Part shown: piece after piece, positions 1-11,427 of the stretch
How positions within the stretch are numbered: position 1 is the first letter of the stretch
How the letters are laid out: every line of letters starts with the position of its first letter
Origin: Siderastrea radians
Lineage: Eukaryota; Cnidaria; Anthozoa; Scleractinia; Rhizangiidae
Direction of reading: 5' to 3'
Assembly (NCBI GenBank): GCA_964017195.1
Contig: OZ024900.1
Coordinates: forward strand, 27,149,929 to 27,213,928
Length of the DNA: 64,000 nt
The notes under the pieces: generated by a model
Told to the model about the DNA's origin: nothing
Database searches by the model: none
Seen by the model: only the letters and a program-made list of their open reading frames with translations
Translations under genes and position numbers: made by a program

Positions 1-227
1 AATGAACTGATAAAAACATAAGACCAGATTGATATTTGACAATTTTCGCAGCTTTGCTAAACAGTTGTGTATGCTCTTAGTGCATTATTATTTGTCATTT
101 AATCAACATACTTTGACTGTAATTTGATGGTGGGTTTGCATAGGTGCTTGCCCATCGGACAAGTGATGTTGAAAAGCTACTTGCACGCCCAACCACAAAA
201 TTTACTTGTGACTGGACAGGACTTTTG

Positions 228-378
228 TCAAGCCCTGGATCCTAAAAAACATGGTTAAGATTATTGCCATTTAGGATCCTGGGTAGGATCCTGTGTGAAC
301 TTAAAGGATCCTGTAGGATCTTATAGGATTCTAGAGAATCCTGTAGGATCCTGTATAGGATTTCTACCAGGGTAGGAA
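228..378. repeat. Degenerate GGATCCT-rich dispersed repeat, copy 1
   Basis: The stretch is built from variants of AGGATCCTG spaced by a few bases and ends in a conserved tail, ATAGGATTTCTACCAGGGT. The same word and the same tail recur at 16652-16970, so this is a dispersed family and not chance. The core is palindromic, so orientation is uncertain. Confidence 0.65.
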
Positions 379-670
379 GCAAAAAATTTGTAGCTAAAAA
401 GAAAAACCTATATTGGTTTACAATTTGCAAATTTGTAACAGTATTTAATCCCAAACATGAGTTCTTATCAACGGAACTTCCACCAAACTCATGGCCCTGC
501 CCAGAAAAAAAAGAAAGGGGTGGTGTTTCTTGAATAAATCTTAGGAGACATGCAAAAAGTAACTATAAAAAACAAACCTGAGCAAAAACCAAATTAAAAG
601 AACAAACACTGAACAAAAGGGAGTTATGCTAGCAGCCTTTTGTCAGTTACTGAGTAATTTTTGACTTTAC

Positions 671-3600
671 CTGATCCATCTTTCACCCCATACAGAAGCA
701 AGTGACCCTGCCTAGTTCCCACAAGAAGGTTGTCACCTACATGTAGAAAGTAAAAAATCAACTGTGCATCAAGGTGTGCATGGAGAAAAGATTGTAATCA
801 GCCCTGGCAAAATGTGCCAGTAGCCAGCAATTTTGCCGCCTACAGTCAATAATTTGGCATGTTGACTAACTAAATTCACTTCAGTTTTTAGCCCTTACTG
901 CCTACTACTTCTGTTATCCTGCCTACCACTTTAAAACGTTTTGACAGGGCTTAGGCAATGATTTAGCGGAGGTTTTGAGATAGAAACTACCTAACAGAAT
1001 ATTATGTATACTGTAGTTCTTGTTTAACAATCATCTAAACAAAGTAACTATTGAAAGGCCTGGTGGAAAAGAGCTCTGGTGACAATTTACATGCACTTGG
1101 CCTTGAAATTTGAGTAAACAAAATTAGCTCTTCTAATGGACTGATCAATTAATAGTCTGACTGATTATCAAATAACAAACTTGCACATGTATGTATTTAT
1201 ATTTGATGAAGTTAATTAATTACCAGTTATTTTTGCTTCCTTCTTCTTACTAATTTTGGCGTGTACTTAATTTTAAGAAAATTCTGAAGCCATGTTCCAC
1301 GAGTATTTAATTTCACGATTTTGGGAGAACAAAATAACGAAGCGTTTTAATTTTTGAAATTTCTTTAAGCTAGTAAAGACCAGTGCTAACAGGGTTGCCC
1401 ACAACTTTTCAAGTAGCTGGCAAAAATTTCTAAGTAGCCGGATAGTGATTATCGACCGCCAAAGGCGATCCCTTCTAGGGGGGTCTGGGGGCATGCCCCC
1501 CAGGAAACTTTTACATTTTAAGTCCCCAGAAATGGAATTTCCTTGATTCTGAGCACAAATTTCCAATAATGTCAGTTCCATATTAAGTAATCATAACTTT
1601 TCAATTCTATTTGCATAAACTCCTGCCTTCAGTGGTTTTCTACATGTAATTCCCAGAACTCAACATTATGAACTAATAATCATGTATCTCTGTGCCAACC
1701 AGATTATTTTTAAGTCAATAAACTGCAATGGGAAATAAGTTTCATTTTCATATATCTGCACCAGTAAAGGAACAAATAAATGTCTTTAAAATATATATAT
1801 CTATATCACAAAAGTAGCCGGTACAAATGACCCAAGTAGCCGGTTAATTCTGCCGGCTGCCGGCTGTTAGGGACAACCCTGCTATTAAAATGCAAAGAAC
1901 CGGCAGATAAGGTTCAATGAATGCACCAAAGAGGTTTCAAAAGATTTAGACTGTACAGGATGATACAGATGCCCAACAGATGATAGTGAAGCAGAGGAAG
2001 AATATAAGAAGTATACTGAAAAAATAAGCAAAGTATCATTTTTACCTAAAATTATGGCCATCATGTCTGCGATTTACAGGAGCTCTTAAATTAGTAATTG
2101 TTTTATACTACAACTGTAAATAAACATAATATTGTATTAAATTTTGTGAATTTTATTTTCGCACATTCTAACTTTGGCGAATATGAAATTTCGTGATTTT
2201 GAAATAAGCAACAATAAGGTAAATCTCAAGCAGCTAAAATGACTCAATGATTGATTGATTTCTTTTGAACAAAAGAAAAGAAATCACTCATGCTTAACTT
2301 GAGTTCCTTAAGTTTTTCTGTACAAAACTGCTAAAAATATAAATTAAATTAAGCCTTTGGGACAAAACAAAAACATGGAAGTATGTTTCTTGTATACATT
2401 TAATAGCCAGTTTGTATGCCAAAATAGACCAAATTTGAAGCAATGTTTGGATTTCAAAGCCAAACCATCACTTGTAAACATGCATGCTATTTTTTCCACT
2501 GACAGGGTTTTCATTAACATATTGAGCAAGGTGATTAGTTGTTTCACAGGCAGACAAAAAGCTACGAATTTAACCTCTTCAAAATATAAGAAAAACCTGG
2601 TTGTGATGCCCAAAGCAGACAGGCCAAAACACGTTAACAGGCATATACCTGCCAACTATCATGCATCATACACAAGTCTCATGCCTGCGGATCGAAAACA
2701 TCAATCACATGCAAACTTGGAAGCCCATTTCTCACTCACAAATTCCTATTTAGTTCCTTAATTATCAAACAACAAGTAAATTTGATAATTTGATTCAATT
2801 TCTATAAAAAAATGGCCATATGATACAACTACAAGTCTGCGGTTTGAGTGCTTTGAACCATAATATTATGGCTATCTTTTGCAAACCTCAGAAATCATTG
2901 GACATATTCAACAATGTTCTGAGATAGTCAAATGTCTTTGGAAATCCAGGTAATAATTTTATTATGAAGACAAAAATTACAAAAATTTTGACTGAAAAAA
3001 GGTTGGCAGGTTTTCAGGTGATCAATTTGCCCAGTGCGAGGCCCTTAACAAAACTCCTGTACTGAGCCCTTCAATTATCTAACAATAAGACTCAATTAAA
3101 TTAATATTCTATCTAACAGCATCACTTGCAAAGAAGAAAGAGATAGAAGGGGAGTGAAAGGGGAGTGAAAAATAGGCAACAGGTTATGAAGTGGAGTTCA
3201 GCAAAGGAAGAGGTTGGTGAGCAGAGCAAGCTGAGCACTAGCAGGGGAGGGGATGAAAGCAGCCCGTTTGCAGGCTAGATTTGACCTCAAAGAACCTCAC
3301 AAAATGAATGCCTTATTAAGGATATCCCAGAGGAGCAGGGTTTTTGTATTGTCGTTTTATGTCAATGCATATAGTAAAGCAATTCATAAACATAACCAGT
3401 GTTGTTTTTGTAAAGAAGTGGATGGCAGAAAACACTGACCAGTACATAGAATTATTCCACAAGGGGAAGGGTACATCCCCTAACCCCTCCCCCATGAAAC
3501 TTATTAACAAAGTACCAATAAAATAAGCAAATCATAAAATATAAAGAGTTAAGATTTAACAAGGGCTTAAATTAGAAGACTAATCGGATTCAGAAAGTCG

Positions 3601-3803
3601 GTGGAAATTGCCATTCCAGCCAGATACAAGCTTACTTCATTAGGTCATTCAACTATTTTAACCAGCTTTAACAACGAACAATAGCATTTTAGTTTGTTTT
3701 CTGAATTCAAAATTAATTGTTATTTCTTACCAAATGTAGCAATGCACTCTATTTGCAGAGGAAGTTTCTCCAGTATAATTGCATGTTCAAACGCATCGTG
3801 CAT
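671..3803 (-). CDS. VPS39: VPS39/Vam6 homologue, first two coding exons (partial gene)
   Basis: Vps39 is a subunit of the HOPS tethering complex, which works with Rab7 in late endosome/vacuole and lysosome fusion. Coding exon 1 is 3803 down to 3731 and starts MHDAFEHAIILEKLPLQIE, matching the characteristic MHDAFEPVPILEKLPLQ start of animal VPS39. Exon 2 is 736 down to 671 and encodes DNLLVGTRQGHLLLYGVKDG, the first strand region of the N-terminal CNH (citron homology) domain. The splice sites are canonical (GTAAGAAAT donor, TGTAG acceptor) and the phase-1 junction is consistent. The 3-kb intron contains MITEs and no further exon that I can see. The rest of the protein (usually about 870 residues) must lie beyond the left edge. 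The start is chosen from the family-conserved MHDAF and is the first ATG facing the eIF1 promoter. Identification rests on about 46 residues but they are distinctive. Confidence 0.85.
800..951. mobile_element. Small MITE with AGCCCTG-type inverted ends
   Basis: The left end AGCCCTGGCAAAATG is answered at the right end by the reverse complement of AGCCCTGTCAAAACG. The interior is 150 bp, T/C rich and non-coding. It resembles short non-autonomous hAT-like elements, but I see no clear 8-bp target duplication. It lies just upstream of VPS39 exon 2, inside the intron. Confidence 0.5.
1390..1881. mobile_element. Non-autonomous TIR element, CAGGGTTG ends
   Basis: The element begins CAGGGTTGCCCACAAC and ends with the reverse complement of CAGGGTTGTCCCTAAC. 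Sub-terminal AAGTAGCCGG motifs occur in both halves. The interior contains the GGGGGCATGCCCCC block often seen in coral interspersed repeats. CAGGG-type ends suggest hAT relationship; no matching 8-bp target duplication is obvious, so the exact limits are uncertain. It carries no coding sequence. Confidence 0.6.
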
Positions 3804-4286
3804 GTTTGTAGCACTGTAGATACAGCAGCCAGTCTACTCATGTTTGTGTATCCTACATGGCTTGAAGACAAAAACAACCTTGAGCCTGCAGTACTCCAGG
3901 TTTAACCTTTACCTCGTTTGGTAATCGTTGGCAATTGATGAAGATAGAAGTCGATCAGAAATGAAAGGCAATTGGAAGAAAGTCGATTGGTTTTGTGGAA
4001 ATCTTCTGACGTTGTTCCAGTGCAATATTTTCTTCTTGTTTTGAAATATTTACGGCCTTTCACTGAAGTCGAGCGCGAGAGCACTTTTCTTTTTGGCTGG
4101 CTAAAATCACATGACTGATGACGACACCATGACATCATTTCCGCTCGCTTGGTCCGCCTTCGTATTTTCTGACGTCTTTTGAGTAAGGATTTCGAACACT
4201 CGAAAATCGTTCTGAATCTCTGCGAATCCTACCCATCGAAGCTAAATCCGTTCAGAGTTTCAACCAGTTGGTATTAAAAAGCTCGC
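3804..4286. promoter_or_regulatory. Divergent intergenic promoter between VPS39 and eIF1
   Basis: Only about 480 bp separate the start codons of the two divergent genes, so both 5' UTRs and promoters must sit here. The stretch is richer in CpG than the flanking introns (around 4060-4260), fitting a housekeeping bidirectional promoter. No TATA box stands out. A shared promoter is inference from spacing. Confidence 0.6.
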
Positions 4287-7200
4287 ATGTCAATCCAGAA
4301 CTTGCAAACTTTCGGTAATTTCACATTCTAGTACTTATTTTGTCAATGTGTTCGTAGCAAGCATTGATTAATTTCTGTTTCGTTGTCATTATTTATATTT
4401 TCACTTTTCCATATCTGTAGATCCTTTTTCGGATGCAAGTAAAGGTGTCGACGAATCGTCAAAACAAGAGCAGCCTATACACATTCGAATACAGCAACGA
4501 AGTGGCCGTAAGACTCTAACAACAATACAAGGCATAGACGAAAGTTATGACAAGAAGAAGCTTGTGAGAGCGTTCAAAAAGGTTTGTCATATGATGTTCA
4601 TCTGATGCTGCCATTATTAAATTGCTTAAGGGTTATTTTAAGTCGTATCTTGAGGCTTTTTGAACTGCTGAAAGAAAAGGAATTTTTAGATTGAAGTTCA
4701 CCTTTAAATTAAGGAAATTCGAAAATCTTCAGCTTACTGATATTTTGACGGATCCTTAGGTACATTTTATAGATTAAAAAATATTAGACCAAGCTAAGAC
4801 TTAAGGACATTTTTCGAAACGAAGAACCCACATCTTTGCATCTTTTTTTAACATTTTTACTATGTTAAATTTTTCTTGTTTTCGTGACAACTGCTGTTTA
4901 CTCGAGTCGTATGTTGGGTATGTATCGCTGCGGTTGCACGGTGTAAAAATGATGCAACATCTTGAAATCAGCAGGTTGGAATTGGTGGGGGGGGGGGGGG
5001 GGGGCGGCAGTGTGGATGACTGACCTTGCATGTCCTATTGTGACTGTACAGTTAAGCCTCTCTTTACTTGCACTCCATAGTATGGACACCTTACTGCTTA
5101 GACAGGGGTATTTATTAAATTTACCCAAACAACAAATGTAAAGAACAAACATTACAACGTACTTCACAATATCGATAACATTGTCCAAACTATCATTTAT
5201 TGCCTTCATTTCATTGGCTTATTTCAATATCAGAATCAGCGGTACCAGCTCCTGGACGGTTCAGATGGATTACCTCACCTTACTCAAGATGCTCAAGATA
5301 TAATAAATCATAACGAGAAAGTGTTACTCATCAGTAAGGCTGGTTTCCATATGATCGCTGCAATTGCTGGAAAAAACATTCAGCAGTCATTGTGATCACA
5401 TGGAAACCACACTTCACAACGATCGCTGAAGACTACTTCAAGAGTATATGATCGCAACAATTGGTGAACACTTTTTCCAGTGATCGCAGCGATCATAGTG
5501 ATCATATGGAAACCAGCCTTTATTTTCAATGCTGTTCGGTTGTTTACCTGTGCATCTCTCCGCTTGTAGTTTATTTGCTTCAATGCCACTTATCAATAAC
5601 ACGCCAAATTGTGTACATGACAGTTGCTTTTGGTTTACTATTTGGTTCAATTATTCAACCACTTATCTGATTTTGACACGCACAATTCATAAGTGTTCAT
5701 TAGTAAGTGAAGTATTGTTATGGAAGAACAGAAAACGCATGATCCGTATTAAACAAACGGCCAAAAACCTAAAAGATTTTTACGGAAGTGATCATCTTGG
5801 ATAGTTAAAAATCCATATTGATATTATTTGCGAGACCGAAACCTGACAAGGAGGTCAAATCCCCCGGGGTTGTCCTGGGGGTGGGCAAGTGCCCGACCCT
5901 GGGCATTGCTAAAATTTCAAATGCCCCACCTCAGTTGACGTTCACTGCCCTGTGTGATTATTCAATTAGGCTATGTAACAACCATAAAATTTATGTATTT
6001 ACAGTTGATATAACTGCTGTGTGAAGACCCAGGTTTTTAAAACATGATTCATTGGCTATGATTTGCCTGTTATGATTCACCCATATACACAGAGCAGTGA
6101 AAGGAAATTTGTAGATCTTCAGTTATTGGTCTTTGTTTATATTTCAGGAAGTTAGTATTTTTTCGCTAAACTTGTATGCATTATTGTGAGTATTTTGTGA
6201 CTGGCATGGGTGAATGGTATGTGAAACATGATTCGCCCCTAAAACAAGGTCACACACGAGCCACAGAAGGCCCACAGAACCTGGCTACGCTTATCCCCGA
6301 ATGAAGCAGTGAGAGTATTGCTACTCCCCTTGGATGGGATGCTAGTCCATCTCAGGGTTACCCCAAGCAATATGTTGCCAGTACCCATTTATACACCTGG
6401 GTGGCGAAAGACAATGTGAAGTGAAGTTTCTTGTCTAAGGAAACAACACGATGGAAGGGACAAGGCCTTAAATCACCGACCTTCAGATCTGAAGTCCAAC
6501 ATGCCAACCACTACATGAGCTCCCACTGATTCACAAAGTGCTCACAAAATTAAAGATGGAGATTTGTTTATAAAATGACTTTACCAAGGAAGTAATACTA
6601 ACTAAGAATCGTAAAGAACTGGGAGTTCTGCAAGCTTCCGTTGCTGTTCTGTGAGTACAGTTGAATCGCAACAGGCAATTCATAGCCAGCTAATCATATT
6701 CTAAAAAGACAGAACAGCACACAGCAGTGAAATCAACAGTAATTCAGCACTCTCAAGTACTTCTTTTAGTTTACATCTCAACCCCATAGTGCCAAAAAAT
6801 GCAAAAAGTCTCAAGGGGTTTTAAAAGGGAAAGAAAAACTGTTTTTGTGCTGAAAGTCCTGGGCTGTATAATCTGTTTTTTTCATACAATAGATGGAGCA
6901 GTCTCGCATGTGCACACCTCTTGACAGTGTTGCCGTAAGATGTATGTACATCTTTAAACTACGGTTCCACTGTAATTTTCTAATCATAGCCCCCTGTTTT
7001 GTGTCCATGGTGGATATTAGCAGCACGTGACCATGAAAACATTAAAAAATTGTTGTTGCATATTGGTCATTTGGAACCCCCAGGAGATGGGTTGGTCAGT
7101 TGTAAAATGTTGGCAGAACATGTGCGATGTGCAACTTTTTTTTCCCAGGTTTGTGCTGCACATGTCACTGCCAAGTAACAAGTTAATGTCACTTACATAG

Positions 7201-7365
7201 AATTGTTTTTCTCTGTAGCAATTTAGTTGTAATGGCACAGTCATTGACAACCCAGAGTATGGAGAGGTGATACAGCTGCAAGGGGATCAGCGTACAAATA
7301 TCAGTGAATTCCTTGAAAATATTGGTCTGGCCAAGAAAGAGCAGTTGCACATCCATGGCTTCTAA
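4287..7365 (+). CDS. EIF1: Eukaryotic translation initiation factor 1 (SUI1 family)
   Basis: eIF1 binds the 40S subunit near the P site and enforces start-codon selection. Three coding exons: 4287-4314, 4421-4581 and 7219-7365, giving 111 residues (family usually about 110-113). Exon 1 encodes MSIQNLQTF; exon 2 encodes DPFSDASKG and the basic stretch IRIQQRSGRKTLTT; exon 3 encodes SCNGTVIDNPEYGEVIQLQG and ends EQLHIHGF. All are hallmark SUI1 motifs in the right order. All introns are GT-AG (GTAATT, GTTTGT donors; TGTAG acceptors) and the frame is intact throughout. The 2.6-kb second intron has absorbed a MITE and a SINE. The gene is head-to-head with VPS39. It appears intact and functional; I am very sure of the identity, and the intron limits follow from protein continuity. 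Confidence 0.97.
5337..5519. mobile_element. MITE with AGGCTGGTTTCCATATGATC ends
   Basis: The first 20 bases recur inverted at the right end, and internal palindromes around GCGATCG/GATCGC make the whole element foldable. TA flanks the left end, suggesting a Tc1/mariner-type target, although the right TA is one base off. The same family occurs as a nested cluster at 33841-34765. It lies in eIF1 intron 2 and is non-coding. Confidence 0.75.
6241..6530 (-). mobile_element. tRNA-derived SINE in eIF1 intron 2
   Basis: Read on the minus strand it begins with GAGCTCATGTAGTGGTTGGC and continues through GAAGGTCGGTGATTTAAGGC, resembling degenerate pol III A- and B-box regions. A body follows with CACCCAGGTGTATAAATGGG and a GGATGGGATGC-type core. 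I recognise this arrangement as a common SINE of coral genomes; no target duplication was identified. Confidence 0.6.
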
Positions 7366-7814
7366 GCTCCTTCAGAATACTTGGTCATAAAATGATGCTT
7401 GTATATACATTTGTATTTCATATACATGTAGGACATTGTTTGATTCAACCATAAGCCAGAATTGTTTTATCTTAAGAACATTTACATTACTTAAGAAAGG
7501 GTAGCATTTTAGCAATGCTCATTTCTTAGATGGTACCTTTGCAATTTTTACTTAAAGAAATCCAGTGTAATGATGTTGTGGCATATTTGATACTGTTTCT
7601 CATTTACATCTGTAGTTGACATTGTGTTTTATTACTAGCTGAACTGTTTGGAAGAGTAGACAACAACAGTAGAGGAGAAAACCTAACATATTCCTAAGTG
7701 TCGTCGCTATCATAATAATATTATTATTGCTTTGATGATCAGCATCTTTGTAGAAGTAAATTTTTTTGGTTTCAATTTCTGTAAATGAAATTGACCTTAA
7801 TACATGAAACAAGT

Positions 7815-7820
7815 AATAAA
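7815..7820 (+). terminator. Candidate eIF1 polyadenylation signal AATAAA
   Basis: First canonical AATAAA downstream of the eIF1 stop that is followed by a T/GT-rich stretch. It would give a 3' UTR of roughly 450 bases. Another AATAAA-like hexamer lies near 8171, so assignment is tentative. Confidence 0.35.
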
Positions 7821-8176
7821 CAGATATTAGTTATCGCTTGTTCTTGGTGCTTAGATTGTACTACTGTTTTGTGAACTTGGATTGCCCACAGTCTAGAAAA
7901 GTTTCAACAATCATCTGATCTTCATTAAACATTTTCAAGTCTTTTATTGTCTCTGTTTCAAAGTGAAAAAATCCGTCTGCATGCGGACTTGGGATGAGCG
8001 TAAACATTTGTGGCTTGAAATAAGTTCTGATAATATTGTAGATACAAAATTCTGAGATTGTTATTTAAAAATGTCCAGGTTTTCACTGTTCATGAATGCC
8101 AAAACGTTTTGAGACGTTATGTATGTGATGGTACGTGTTGGTTGGCGTGTGATCGTGCTAATTCAAACGTAATAAA

Positions 8177-8306
8177 GTAAAATCTCGACAACTCGAACCC
8201 TGGCATCTCGAAATTCTTGCTAACTCAAATCAAAAGCATTTACTCTTCTGATAGCTCCATATTTCTAAACGTTTTACCTAATGATTTGAGTTATCAGGAT
8301 TCTACT
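8177..8306. mobile_element. Short MITE with GTARAATCYYGAYAACTC ends
   Basis: Left end GTAAAATCTCGACAACTCGA matches the reverse complement of the right end (GTAGAATCCTGATAACTCAA) with a few differences. The end sequence resembles pogo/Tigger-type non-autonomous elements. Limits are approximate. Confidence 0.4.
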
Positions 8307-8309
8307 GTT

Positions 8310-9745
8310 GTACATATATATTTCTTGGTCCTTATATAATTGTTTTAAATGAAGTTAGAAGTGCGACTTGCTCTAAAAATTAATTATGTTATGTTAAAAA
8401 TCGTATCAGAACGAAAAAGCTTCAATGGCCAATCTTGACAAGTCACGTTTTGCTTTTCTTGCGTGACTGTATGAGTACGCTTTTCCCGAAAACGGACGGG
8501 TGGATTCATTTGAGGAGGGTAATACGACTCCCCTAAAAACGACTGCGTGGGAGGCTAGTATAGCTGTCGCTTTGGCAGGCGCAATTTTTCTATTGTTTTT
8601 TTGGCTAAAAAACAAAATTCCCACGCCCTTAAGTGACAGCTATACGCGCAATGCTGCAAATGATTCCACCCGACTCTTCGCTTCTGCATTACGTAATGGA
8701 GTAAAATGCCAAAAAAGGCGAGAAAAAATTAAGAAAGAAATAAAGCCAGAGACCGCGCGTGCTGACATAGGGTGAGCAGTGCTTGGCACGCTTGTTCAAA
8801 AAACCTTTCCTAATGAAAAAAAAAAGTGAACAAAAGATTTCGAATTTGGCCTCAGGTTACTGACACACACGGTGCCACCACGAAATTGTTATTCCGTCAA
8901 AGCAGCCATTATTATTAATTTGTGTATGCCAGCTAGTGCAGGGTCTGGGGTGACAGACGTGCAAGAGTTACGTGGTTTCCAAAGGATTCAGGGGTCCAGA
9001 CCGCAATTGGCAGTATTGTTTCCAGACCTCACTTAAGCCTGGCCATGTGTGTAAAGCAAAACGGTGGCCTTGCAAGGCACCGATTCTAATTTGCTAATAA
9101 AAAAGGTAATAAATCTCTGGAGAAACAAAGAAAAAATCTACAAATTCTATATGTAGAAAACTGTAACACTGCCCTTACATTGTTCTTTTTTGCAAGTCCT
9201 TCCCCCAAGGGGGGGGGGGTACTCAGTATAGTGGGCTGTGTGGGGTGGCACTGTCCGAGGAAGGTTCCTTTTTTGCGCTTGCGGTATATGAAATGGTGGG
9301 GAAATTTGCAGTTTAGTATGTTAAAGGGTCACCGAAGGGCACCTCCAACTGAAAGAGGTAGCAGAAGGAGGGACTACTCATAATTTGTCCTTCAATTTAC
9401 CACAACAATTTAATAGTTACAAGCTGACTCCTTGTCTACTTAAGTGATATAATTCCGGCACACAAAAATAGCAATATGTTTTGGGACCGCAACCTGGACG
9501 TCTACAAAAACTCAAGAGTGTAGAGTCTTGCAGGATTCTCTCCTCTGAGGCCTGCTTTGGCTCCCACCGTCTTTCAACTAAAATCAAACATGTCCTACAC
9601 GTTTGATGGGATCAAACAAGTCCTACACGTTTGATGGGAATGACCTTCGCTCAAACTAAATTACGTCTGTAATGTAAAAGTTTAAGTGCTGGGACACTCT
9701 AGTGCTGGGAAGAACCCATCAATTTTCTACTGAGCGTTGCCCTAA
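8310..9745. other. Spacer between eIF1 and LRRC47, no supported gene
   Basis: An open frame at 8500-8775 has no recognisable domain and contains a short inverted pair (GTATAGCTGTC near 8558 and its complement near 8650), so it looks like repeat sequence. A G-run with the GGTACTCAGTATAGTGGG context at 9209-9235 is a common interspersed repeat. Around 9585-9640 a segment TCCTACACGTTTGATGGGA occurs twice in tandem. Confidence 0.4.
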
Positions 9746-9915
9746 TAAGGAAATGTGGACCACACGAGGTAAAGAAAAAAAATAGAGTTGACTTTACCAC
9801 ACGAGGTAAAGAAAAAAATAGAGTTGACTTTAGTGAGATTTTAATCCACAACCCAAGGATTATGATCACCGATGCCCACCGAGGCAAAAAAATACGTGTG
9901 GTCAACATTTCCTTA
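9746..9915. mobile_element. 170-bp MITE with 21-bp inverted ends
   Basis: TAAGGAAATGTGGACCACAC at the left is matched by the reverse complement of the right end with one mismatch (G versus T in GTKGACC). Inside, a block of about 37 bases containing ACGAGGTAAAG and GAGTTGACTTTA is duplicated in tandem (about 9760-9833). It is non-coding. Confidence 0.7.
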
Positions 9916-11427
9916 GTAACACTTACTAGCGAACTGATGGATTCTTTCCAGTTCTTAACTTATACTACAGAGCTAATTTTCTCATCTTACGCGGCGCAAC
10001 GTTTCATGTAACATTTCGTCTACCCTTTATACGCTTTATGCCCTTTATACCCTTTATAGTCTGGCCTTATTTCAGACACACAGGTTTACCATCCTGTTGG
10101 TGTATTGGGCTGTGCTTTCGAGCTCGAGTAACCCTCTGAGACGGATAATTTTACCTTTATATATTTATAGCAATTACGGTCCCGTTTTCTCACTAAGACG
10201 TATAGTACATTTTTCCTCTTTGTTTAAAAGAAGAAGTATGAAAGTTGTTGAACGTATAATTAATGTTGGGGCTGTTTGGAAATGTTACTTTTTGCTTGAT
10301 CTTTATTAGGGTTATTACAATGGGCAATAGTGTTTGACCAGAGCCCATAACCATCGATCTTACAAAAGATGTGAACAAACTTAATTAACTAATTATTAAT
10401 TCTGCTAACTTCAAGCAAAACTTGCGAAATGGAAGTAGTATGTCAGGTGGTGCGGCATCACGGTGGATTGAAAAAAAGAAACCCTTTAAGTGACAAAATT
10501 AACACTGACGCATTCTTCCAGTCATGGGTACGTGAGAAGGGCTCAAGGGTTGAAAACGACGTTGACAAAATGGATGAGTAAACAACCAAAATAAATGGGC
10601 TGGTTTTTCACTAGCGACTAACCACAGACAAGGGGAACGAACAGCCTTTTTCTTCCTATGTTGTCCTACAATATGCTTCTGCTTTTGCTTATGTTGAATT
10701 TATTCCTTACTGGCCCACGAGGACCCAGTTACACACTTCAACATTGCGTGCAACATTCAGTTTCATAACAAAAGAAATCCCCGCAAATGTCTACATTTCC
10801 TTCCAGGCCCCCCCCCCCCCCCTCCTCTCCCCAGTTGTTCAAATAGGAAGCGAGAATATTACAACTCTTGAGAGAAAAGGGTTTTAGGTTTTAGAGTGGC
10901 GGGTACTTTTTTTGGAGGGGGAGGGAGGGGGTTGAAAGTTCGCTCAGTATTTTTTGGCCGGTGAGGTTCTCACTGGTAGGGCAGTTTGGAGGGTTTTAGT
11001 GACCTTTAGTTCAAGAATGACTGGGTAGTTTCTTGATATGCAAAAGAAACGCTTTTATTTGGAGGGAGGGTAGGGGGAGGATAGAGAGTTAAGAATTGAT
11101 TGGTTTAGCCTTGGCCCTCTTTTAATTCGAAGCACCCCACTCCCTGGGATCCTCACCAATTAGACCTCAATCCATTAAACTCTTTTGTTCTTTGTGCCTT
11201 TTATGCCCATTACTCGATCGAGGAAAAGGATGGGAGCGGTAGGGCCTCCTTCCTTTCGGACTCTCCGTCAACTCGGGTAGGGTGGGGCTCAGGATGTTAT
11301 GGAGTAAAGCAATCGAGGGGGAGTCTGGGAACAAAAATGAAAAGAAGCAAAAAGAGATACTCCATGTGCTGAATAATAACGTTCAGTAGGTGGAAGGTGA
11401 AATTTGTTTGTTCTTTCGTTCACGAAT
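9916..11427. other. Spacer and LRRC47 5' flank
   Basis: No gene is supported. The stretch holds a C-run (10808-10822), several G/A-rich low-complexity blocks (10850-11090), and the probable promoter and 5' UTR of LRRC47 immediately before 11428. Confidence 0.35.

Noticed and set aside
2357..2761. 134-residue open frame in the VPS39 intron
   Set aside because: No domain, low-complexity flanks, an equally long frame on the opposite strand, and text resembling an interspersed repeat (CATGCCTGCGGATCGAAAAC).
8500..8775. 91-residue membrane-like open frame
   Set aside because: Hydrophobic stretch is present, but a short inverted repeat spans it, there is no promoter or splice context, and a minus-strand frame overlaps it.
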